Assembly: GCA_022712815.1 (NCBI GenBank) | Contig: JAFLJW010000003.1 | Span: forward strand, 1-8,882 | Source: Pseudodesulfovibrio sp. | Lineage (GTDB): Bacteria > Desulfobacterota > Desulfovibrionia > Desulfovibrionales > Desulfovibrionaceae | Length of the DNA stretch: 8,882 nt | Direction of reading: 5' to 3' | In this document: positions 1 through 5,127 of the stretch, piece by piece | How the letters are laid out: every line of letters starts with the position of its first letter | Position numbering within the stretch: the first letter of the stretch is position 1 | Position numbers and translations under genes: made by a program | The notes under the pieces: model-generated | Told to the model about the DNA's origin: nothing | Databases searched by the model: none | The model's input: only the letters and a program-made list of their open reading frames with translations

Positions 1-27
1 CAACATTCTATTAACTGAGGCGCAGCA

Positions 28-690
28 ATGAGTAATGGGTTTGAAGCATTCTTTGTGAGGCTTTGTTCGGAAACGGAAATCAAGAATCAGTCGCAGCTTG
101 CCCGTGAGTTGGGTGTCGGTAGGGCGGCGGTGTCCCTTGCCAAGCGTAAGGATTCCGTGCCTGCCAGGTGGATACTGGATTTGTCGTCCCGGTTCGGGTT
201 GAATCCGCTCTGGCTTGAGCTGGGCAAGGGGTTTCCCCGGCCAGAGGCTGCCCTTGCCGCAGTCTGCGAAGAAGGGGCAGCCTATGAGGAGATACCCAAG
301 GTCCGGGCCAGACTCTGTGCTGGCGGCGGGTCCTTTGAGACAGAAGGACTGGTGGAAGGGTACTACTCGTTTCGTGCGGATTGGTTGAATTCGCGAGGCA
401 ATCCGGCGAATATGGTGCTGATGGAAGTCATAGGCAATTCCATGGAGCCGGAGATCAAGGAAGGTGACATGGTGCTTATCGACCAGTCCCGTTCCGATAT
501 ACTTTCAGGCGGCATTTACGCCGTGGGCGTGGAAGACACGGTCATGGTCAAACGCGTTGAGAAACTCCCCGGCACCCTGGTGCTGAGAAGCGACAACATG
601 GACTACTCACCAATCCACCTGTCTGGTGACGAGCTTAACAATGTTCGGGTTATAGGTCAGGTCCTTTGGGCCTCCAGAGAGTATAGATAA
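28..690 (+). CDS. HTH/S24 peptidase-domain repressor (phage CI/LexA-like)
   Basis: A 220-residue cytoplasmic DNA-binding regulator of the self-cleaving repressor type. Residues about 5-70 form a helix-turn-helix domain of the phage CI kind (SQLARELGVGRAAVS around 22-36). Residues about 90-215 form an S24/LexA-like peptidase domain. The nucleophile is Ser138 in GNSMEP and the general base is Lys175 in VMVKR, the usual Ser/Lys dyad. An Ala98-Gly99 pair in the linker is the expected type of self-cleavage site. Known family behaviour: activated RecA stimulates autocleavage and lifts repression; whether that applies here is inferred. The ATG is preceded by GAGG at 17-20, seven bases away, and the length is typical. 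No phage genes follow it, so it is either a stand-alone stress regulator or a prophage remnant. Its operator and targets are not identifiable from the window. It ends at its own terminator, so it is transcribed separately from the next gene. Confidence 0.9.
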   Translation: MSNGFEAFFVRLCSETEIKNQSQLARELGVGRAAVSLAKRKDSVPARWILDLSSRFGLNPLWLELGKGFPRPEAALAAVCEEGAAYEEIPKVRARLCAGGGSFETEGLVEGYYSFRADWLNSRGNPANMVLMEVIGNSMEPEIKEGDMVLIDQSRSDILSGGIYAVGVEDTVMVKRVEKLPGTLVLRSDNMDYSPIHLSGDELNNVRVIGQVLWASREYR

Positions 691-712
691 CTGCCGCTGC
701 CTGAAGAAATTC

Positions 713-749
713 AGCCCCGCAACAAAAAATGTTGCGGGGCTTTTTATTT
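713..749 (+). terminator. Rho-independent terminator of the repressor gene
   Basis: A perfect 12-base-pair stem (713-724 with 730-741, GC-rich in the middle) encloses an AAAAA loop. It is followed by TTTTTATTT. It lies 22 bases after the repressor stop codon. Confidence 0.95.
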
Positions 750-829
750 GTAACTATCTGAAATTACAGATGTAAAGAGATTGAAGTTCTTTTGTGTGGT
801 GAAAAGCGATACATTTTGTAAAATAATAG

Positions 830-859
830 TTGACAAATAATGCGGGCGTTGTTTATCAA
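830..859 (+). promoter_or_regulatory. Sigma70-type promoter with an embedded inverted repeat
   Basis: TTGACA at 830-835 is a perfect -35 match. TATCAA at 854-859 (4 of 6) sits 18 bases downstream as a -10. The two elements lie in the arms of an inverted repeat: TTGACAAA (830-837) and TTTATCAA (852-859) are complementary at 7 of 8 positions. That could be a dyad operator covering the promoter. It would drive the small gene at 921, giving a leader of roughly 55 bases. The promoter call rests on consensus matches only; the operator is an inference. Confidence 0.6.
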
Positions 860-920
860 TAGATCACAGTGAGTCGTAAATGAATACAAGCGCGTCTCGG
901 CGCGGATAAGGAGAAGAGTC

Positions 921-1085
921 ATGCAGGAACGTTTTTGCAAGTGCGGTCACAGGCTGATGGTCCAGTATACTCTTGATGGTTTCATTCCCTGGGAAGCTGT
1001 CATCAATCAGAGCGACAAGGCTGTCTCTCCGGTCAAGGTCTGCCCCTGTTGCGGTTCGTATCTGAGTATTCATTTTCTGAGGTAA
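921..1085 (+). CDS. Small zinc-ribbon-like protein, 54 aa, function unknown
   Basis: Reading from ATG 921 gives a 54-residue protein ending at TAA 1083-1085. An AAGGAG Shine-Dalgarno lies at 908-913, seven bases before the start, which is the strongest argument that this is a real gene. The protein has Cys6-x-Cys8 near the N-terminus (FCKCGH) and a CPCCG cluster at 41-45. Two cysteine pairs about 33 residues apart are the arrangement of a small zinc ribbon or rubredoxin-like knuckle, so one bound zinc is likely. No other domain, signal peptide or membrane segment is visible. It has its own promoter-like element and terminator, so it is probably a single-gene transcript. I do not recognise a named family. 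It could be a small transcription or stress accessory protein, but the sequence does not show which. Confidence 0.75.
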   Translation: MQERFCKCGHRLMVQYTLDGFIPWEAVINQSDKAVSPVKVCPCCGSYLSIHFLR

Positions 1086-1106
1086 GCTGGAAAATATTTT
1101 TTTGCA

Positions 1107-1139
1107 GGCAGAGTGTTTCCCACAGACGTTCTGTCTGCC
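1107..1139 (+). other. Composite hairpin in the 3' region of the small zinc-ribbon gene
   Basis: GGCAG (1107-1111) can pair with CTGCC (1135-1139). Directly stacked inside on the 3' side, ACAGA (1122-1126) pairs with TCTGT (1130-1134) around a CGT loop. This leaves a ten-base bulge at 1112-1121. No T-run follows it, so it is not itself a terminator. It may protect the mRNA 3' end together with the terminator downstream, or may be fortuitous. Confidence 0.4.
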
Positions 1140-1149
1140 CATCCCTGTT

Positions 1150-1200
1150 GAACATGGGTCGTGCGCAATCCCTGGAGTGTGCGGCCCATGTTCTGTTTTT
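1150..1200 (+). terminator. Rho-independent terminator of the small zinc-ribbon gene
   Basis: GAACATGGG (1150-1158) pairs perfectly with CCCATGTTC (1185-1193). An inner CGCA/TGCG stem (1164-1167 with 1180-1183) extends the structure. It is followed by TGTTTTT. On the opposite strand no T-run follows the stem, so it serves only the plus-strand gene. The 26-base apical part is long for a terminator. Confidence 0.7.
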
Positions 1201-1218
1201 GGGAAGATAAGGTGAAAT

Positions 1219-2199
1219 CTAGTGGCGGATAGTGCCGAGTTTGGGAAGGCTGACGGATTCGGTACGGTTTCGGCCAGATTGTTTGGCTTGATAGAGAGCG
1301 CGGTCAGCGGCCAGGAGCAGGTGGTCGGGTGCGGTTTCACATGCCGGGATACCTGAGGCAACGCCGATGGATACGGTGACGGTGCGGCTGACAGAAGAAT
1401 TTGGGTGCTTGATACATATTTTGGCGAGGTTGGCGTGGATAGTGTCGGCCACGGATTTGGCACCAACGTAGTCGGTCTTGGGCAGGATGATGGCGAATTC
1501 CTCGCCGCCGTATCTGGCAACAAGGTCGCCCGGACGATGGACAGCCGTACGAATGGCATCGGCTACGGCACACAGGCAGGAGTCGCCGTCCAGATGCCCG
1601 AGTGCATCATTATAGCCCTTGAAGTGGTCGATGTCGATCATGAGCAGGCCGAGTTCGGCATCTTCGCGTCCGTTGCGGACCCATTCCTTGACCAGTGTGT
1701 CGTCAAAGCAGCGGCGGTTGGCGATTCCGGTCAGGCCATCCAGATTGGACAGGCGTTCCAGTTTCCTTGCCAGCCGTTCCAGTTCCCTTTCCCGCAGTTT
1801 TCGTTTGACCATCTCTCGCCGCAGTTGCAGGGCAGATCTGACCCGCGCCCGAAGTTCGATCCTGCTCACTGGCTTGACGATGTAGTCCGAGGCTCCTGCC
1901 GCAAAGGCGCGGTCAAGGGTCGCCTCGTCATCCTGACAGGTAATGGCTATGATCGGAATATCCTGAAATTCATTATTCGACTTGATGGTTAGAGTGGCGG
2001 CAATGCCGTTGATTCCTTTAATATCAATGTCCATGAGAATGAGGTCAACGGGTGATTTGGTTTGTTCAGAGATAGAGAGCACGCCCATGGCGCGTTGAAA
2101 AGTCGGCACTGCTGTCGTGTTCGGGTATCCTGCATTTGTCAGGATACCTTCAAGTTGTGCCACTGAGGCTTTAGAGTCGCTGACGATGAGAATTTTCAT
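1219..2199 (-). CDS. Response regulator diguanylate cyclase (REC-GGDEF)
   Basis: A 326-residue cytoplasmic protein expected to make cyclic di-GMP from two GTP under phosphorylation control. Residues 1-125 form a receiver domain: phospho-acceptor Asp57 (LILMD), Thr87 and Lys109 (KP) are present. Only one acidic pocket residue is clear at the N-terminus (Asp8), because Ser7 occupies the first position. A charged helix rich in Arg, Glu and Leu (about 127-150) links to a GGDEF domain at 150-315. The active-site signature GGEEF is at 231-235, the metal-binding region around Asp189/Asp191 (MIDIDHFKGYND) is intact, and NLDGLTGIANRR is at 152-163. An RxxD inhibitory site (RPGD, 222-225) lies exactly five residues before GGEEF, so feedback inhibition by c-di-GMP is expected. 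No partner histidine kinase is in the window. The start ATG follows only a weak AAAGAG, about nine to ten bases upstream. It converges on the zinc-ribbon gene. Confidence 0.93.
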   Translation of the reverse strand: MKILIVSDSKASVAQLEGILTNAGYPNTTAVPTFQRAMGVLSISEQTKSPVDLILMDIDIKGINGIAATLTIKSNNEFQDIPIIAITCQDDEATLDRAFAAGASDYIVKPVSRIELRARVRSALQLRREMVKRKLRERELERLARKLERLSNLDGLTGIANRRCFDDTLVKEWVRNGREDAELGLLMIDIDHFKGYNDALGHLDGDSCLCAVADAIRTAVHRPGDLVARYGGEEFAIILPKTDYVGAKSVADTIHANLAKICIKHPNSSVSRTVTVSIGVASGIPACETAPDHLLLAADRALYQAKQSGRNRTESVSLPKLGTIRH

Positions 2200-2277
2200 G
2201 AATGGTTACTCTTTATCAAAAAAACAGACCTTTGGCGAGTGGGTGATCCCGAGGAAATGCGAGAGGTGCGAAGGCTG

Positions 2278-2334
2278 TCAAGAGTGCGTGAAGGTGTGCT
2301 TGTTTTTAGTTTGAGTAGCGGTTTTGACTGCCAT
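2278..2334 (-). CDS. Possible 18-aa leader peptide upstream of the diguanylate cyclase gene
   Basis: On the minus strand, ATG 2334-2332 opens an 18-codon frame ending in TGA at 2280-2278. It carries five Thr, three Lys and two His. AAGGAG (2343-2338) precedes it, but only three bases separate it from the ATG, which is short. It lies between a plausible promoter (2394-2367) and the cyclase start at 2199. A run of seven T on the minus strand stands downstream, just before the cyclase ribosome site. This is compatible with a translated leader but could be chance. There is no homology evidence. Confidence 0.25.
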   Translation of the reverse strand: MAVKTATQTKNKHTFTHS

Positions 2335-2366
2335 GTTCTCCTTTTTCATTTTTTGCCGTTAGATGG

Positions 2367-2394
2367 ATGATAATGTTCGTTATTTTTTTGCAAA
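2367..2394 (-). promoter_or_regulatory. Candidate sigma70 promoter of the diguanylate cyclase gene
   Basis: Read on the minus strand, TTTGCA (2394-2389, 4 of 6 to TTGACA) is followed after 16 bases by TATCAT (2372-2367, 5 of 6 to TATAAT). Transcription would start near 2360, leaving a leader of about 160 bases before the cyclase start at 2199. The spacer is A-rich. The call rests on consensus matches alone. I found no equally good plus-strand promoter for the operon starting at 2476 in the same gap. Confidence 0.4.
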
Positions 2395-2475
2395 ATATAT
2401 CATGGCGGTGTACCTTTGCTGGAAAGTTGTTAATACTGTTATTTGAGTGATAACAGAAACGACCTCGGAGGCCTG

Positions 2476-3882
2476 ATGAACCGCTTGAAATTCCATGCCC
2501 TGTTTGTTTTTATTTCTCTCGCTTTAATCCTTTCCCCGTCTTCGGCTCAGGCCGCCGGGAGTGGTGCCTTTATCGCCATTTACAATTCCGGGCGTGCGCT
2601 GGTGAAAGAAGTCCGGGTCGTGACTCTGCCCAAAGGGCTGGCCAGTGTGGTTATCAAGGATATCCCGTCCACCATCGATCCGACCTCGGTCCGCGTCATG
2701 GCCCGGGACATGATCGTCTATGATTTGCAATACAGTTACACCCCCATCACAACCAAGAACCTGCTCGATAAATACGTGGGCAAGGAACTGACGGTCATCA
2801 TGCCTGACCCGGCGGATGCCAATGCCCGTATCCTGCGTAAGGCTAGGTTGGTTGCCAATGTGGACAGGCCCATTTTCCTCGTTGGCAGCGAAGTTTATAT
2901 CGGGAACTACGTAGCCCTTCTGCTGCCTGAATTGCCCAAGGAACTTGAAACAGAGCCGACCCTGACCCTTACCACGGAAAACGGTGACGCCGGTAAAAAA
3001 GACGTTGCCCTGCACTATCTCATGGGTGGTTTGACTTGGCGGACGGACTATACCCTGACTGTCGGCGACAAGGGAGACACCGCCACCATCGACGCCTGGG
3101 CGACCTTGACCAATACCTCTGGCAGCGGTTTCCAGAGTGCGGATGTCCGGTTGGTTGCCGGGAATGTCAAGCGTGCGGCTGCACCGAGGGGCAACCTTCG
3201 GGTCAAGAGCATGATGGCAATGGAGGCGGATGTAGCTGCTTCGCCGCAGCCTGCCGGGGAATCTTTTGCGCAATATCATGTCTATGACATCGGCAGGCCG
3301 ATTTCCTTGGCTCCCAATGGAACAAAGCAGATCAGCCTGTTTTCGGCGTCCAAGGTCGAGGTCGAGCAGGAGCTTGTCAGCCGGTTTCACACGGGCGGGG
3401 GGCAACGGAGCGGCGTGATCAAGCAAGGTGTCGAGTTGGCCCTCAAATTTTCCAACACGGTTGTGAATAATCTGGGTCGCCCCATGCCGGGCGGATTGGT
3501 GCGCGTGTTCATGCCCACCTCCGACGGCACGCAGTTGCTCGCTGGCGAGTCGGGGATTTCCCATATTGAAAAGGGTGGAGATGTGCGGCTCTCCCTTGGG
3601 CAGTCCTTTGATCTCAAGGTTGAGCGCAAGCAAACCTATTATTCCAGGATAGGTAAGAATTCGGCTGAAATCGGCTGGCAGATAACTGTCAGAAACGGCA
3701 AGGACACACCGCAAAAGCTCAAGCTTCGGGATGTTCTTCCGGGACAATGGGAAGTGCTCAAGGCCGATCTCACGTATACCAGAGTTGATTCCGGGACCAT
3801 TGAGTTTGATCTGGATGCCATCCCGCCCACCAAAGACGGGCAGGGCGTGGTCATTAATTATACGGTTCAAATCAGTTATTAG
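2476..3882 (+). CDS. Exported DUF4139 domain-containing protein
   Basis: A 468-residue protein of unknown biochemical role. Residues 1-26 are a clear Sec signal peptide: Asn-Arg-Leu-Lys start, hydrophobic core at 8-20, AQA-A cleavage after residue 26. It should therefore be periplasmic or surface-exposed. Residues about 33-76 (SGRALVKEVRVVTLPKGL to DPTSVRVMA) resemble the N-terminal beta domain that precedes DUF4139 in the MuiA-like family. Residues about 180-468 match DUF4139 in style (GLTWRTDYTL, LTNTSGSGF, DVRLVAGNV). The coiled coil usual between these parts in longer family members is absent, so this is a short form. The start is ATG 2476 because GGAGG lies at 2467-2471 and the signal peptide begins there. 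An in-frame TTG at 2443 would place eleven polar residues before it. It is first in a three-gene operon, 12 bases from the phosphatase gene. Family assignment is by recognition, not by search. Confidence 0.85.
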   Translation: MNRLKFHALFVFISLALILSPSSAQAAGSGAFIAIYNSGRALVKEVRVVTLPKGLASVVIKDIPSTIDPTSVRVMARDMIVYDLQYSYTPITTKNLLDKYVGKELTVIMPDPADANARILRKARLVANVDRPIFLVGSEVYIGNYVALLLPELPKELETEPTLTLTTENGDAGKKDVALHYLMGGLTWRTDYTLTVGDKGDTATIDAWATLTNTSGSGFQSADVRLVAGNVKRAAAPRGNLRVKSMMAMEADVAASPQPAGESFAQYHVYDIGRPISLAPNGTKQISLFSASKVEVEQELVSRFHTGGGQRSGVIKQGVELALKFSNTVVNNLGRPMPGGLVRVFMPTSDGTQLLAGESGISHIEKGGDVRLSLGQSFDLKVERKQTYYSRIGKNSAEIGWQITVRNGKDTPQKLKLRDVLPGQWEVLKADLTYTRVDSGTIEFDLDAIPPTKDGQGVVINYTVQISY

Positions 3883-3894
3883 AAGGGAAGATGC

Positions 3895-5091
3895 ATGCCT
3901 GAAATCACACGGACGGAACTGAAAACACTCAAGGATTTCTATGCGCTTATGGCGGCTACGCGACAGGTGCGCTTCACTACCGTTAAGACTATTATGGATG
4001 GGGGAGAGGTCTCGGGTCATGTGATCCTGTCCTTGAAAAATGCTTTGGCCTCCCTTGAGGATGTGCCTGAGCAGGAAGGCAAGCGGGTTCTTTTTCTGGA
4101 CGGGGAGCGGACCATTGATCTGGAGATGGATTACGAAATCAACGAGACGCGGAAGGACCTTTTCTATCTGGAAGAGGGCGAGGAGACTTTCCTGGATTTC
4201 CTTTCCGATCTGCATCCCGGTTTTGATGACCATGTCCGCGCCGGGCATGAGCTGCTCTCCGGGGTGGACCTGAATTGTTTCATCACGGATCGTGACGGGA
4301 CCCTCAATAATTATTGCGCCCGGTATCTGACCTCGGTTCAGTCCATCTACAATTCTGTTTTTCTGTCCCGTTTCGCTCTGAGCAAGGCGCAGAAACCGGT
4401 GATTCTGACTTCAGCCCCTTTGGACGGCCTGATCGAAATCAGTGTCAACCCTGAAGGGAAAATTTACTACGCCGCTTCCAAGGGGCGTGAATGCCTGGAC
4501 CTTGAGGGCCGTATTCGCAGGCTGCCCATCCCGGCTGAAAAGGAAGAGGCCATCAGTCAATTGAATTTCAGCCTCCATCAATTGCTGCTGAAACCGGAAT
4601 ACGAAAAGTTCACGCTCATCGGGTCTGGTTTGCAGTTCAAGTTCGGCCAGTCCACCGTTGCCCGGCAGGACATAGGCAAATCGATCAATGAGGACGAGTC
4701 CAAAGAGTTTCTTAAGACCCTTGAAGCCCTTGTGCTTGAGCTTGATCCCGGCGAGAAGAATTTCCGTATGGAGGATACCGGTCTGGATGTCGAGATTATC
4801 CTTACAGTCGAGACATCCGATGACGGGCTCAAGGATTTCGACAAGGGTGATGGCGTGAAATATCTCAATACCGAGCTGGAACTTGACATGTTCCGGGGGC
4901 CGCATCTCATCTGCGGCGATACCGGCAGCGATGTTCCGATGCTTGAGGCCGCGCTGGAAATGTCCAGGGACTCTCTGGCGATCTATGTGACGGAGAAGGA
5001 AGAGCTGGCCGACCGGGTGCGGAGCCTGTCTCCCAGCGCGGTCATCGTGCCGGAACCCGACATGTTGGTGACAATCCTGGGCACGCTGTAG
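3895..5091 (+). CDS. HAD phosphatase, trehalose-6-phosphate phosphatase (OtsB)-like
   Basis: A 398-residue cytoplasmic HAD phosphatase with all four motifs. Motif I is DRDGTL at 132-137 (nucleophile Asp132, acid/base Asp134). Motif II is Thr172 in VILTSAP. Motif III Lys is likely Lys317 in DKGDGV. Motif IV is GDTGSDVPML at 341-350. The DxDGTLN start, the KG segment and GDTxSDxPM are the pattern of trehalose-6-phosphate phosphatases, which hydrolyse trehalose 6-phosphate to trehalose. Family members are usually about 230-300 residues; here about 125 residues precede motif I and show no domain I recognise. The start at ATG 3895 has AAGGGA at 3883-3888, six bases away. An out-of-frame ATG at 3891 opens only three codons and is too close to the ribosome site. 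It lies 12 bases after the DUF4139 gene and 36 before the GH65 fusion, which supports a role in alpha-glucoside metabolism. The exact substrate is inferred; another sugar phosphate is possible. Confidence 0.82.
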   Translation: MPEITRTELKTLKDFYALMAATRQVRFTTVKTIMDGGEVSGHVILSLKNALASLEDVPEQEGKRVLFLDGERTIDLEMDYEINETRKDLFYLEEGEETFLDFLSDLHPGFDDHVRAGHELLSGVDLNCFITDRDGTLNNYCARYLTSVQSIYNSVFLSRFALSKAQKPVILTSAPLDGLIEISVNPEGKIYYAASKGRECLDLEGRIRRLPIPAEKEEAISQLNFSLHQLLLKPEYEKFTLIGSGLQFKFGQSTVARQDIGKSINEDESKEFLKTLEALVLELDPGEKNFRMEDTGLDVEIILTVETSDDGLKDFDKGDGVKYLNTELELDMFRGPHLICGDTGSDVPMLEAALEMSRDSLAIYVTEKEELADRVRSLSPSAVIVPEPDMLVTILGTL

Positions 5092-5127
5092 CCCCCAGAA
5101 TACAATTCCAGAATCAAGGAGCGATTC

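Noticed and set aside
1107..1139. Hairpin as a minus-strand terminator for the cyclase gene
   Set aside because: On the minus strand the stem is followed by a run of A, not T, so it lacks the required U-tract. No clear terminator for the cyclase gene was found.
864..1559. A 231-codon minus-strand frame over the zinc-ribbon gene and the end of the cyclase gene
   Set aside because: Pro/Ser/Thr-rich composition typical of an out-of-frame shadow. It overlaps two better-supported genes and a terminator.
1405..1992. A 195-codon plus-strand frame opposite the diguanylate cyclase gene
   Set aside because: Antisense shadow: the minus strand encodes a complete REC-GGDEF protein with every motif in place.
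2403..2420. Sigma54-like TGGC...TTGCT upstream of the DUF4139 gene
   Set aside because: The distance between the GG and GC elements is two bases too long for a sigma54 promoter, and the TGGCACG half matches poorly.
2443..2475. TTG 2443 as the start of the DUF4139 gene
   Set aside because: It would add eleven polar residues before an obvious signal peptide. ATG 2476 has GGAGG just upstream and begins the signal peptide directly.
3891..3902. ATG 3891 opening a three-codon frame ahead of the phosphatase start
   Set aside because: Only two bases separate it from AAGGGA, too close for efficient initiation. ATG 3895 has proper spacing and the long frame.
2524..4248. A 574-codon open frame on the minus strand spanning the DUF4139 gene and the start of the phosphatase gene
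   Set aside because: It is antisense to two well-supported genes, crosses their junction, shows no recognisable domain (His/Gly/Arg-rich shadow composition) and has no Shine-Dalgarno that I can see. Codon bias in GC-rich genes commonly keeps such antisense frames open.
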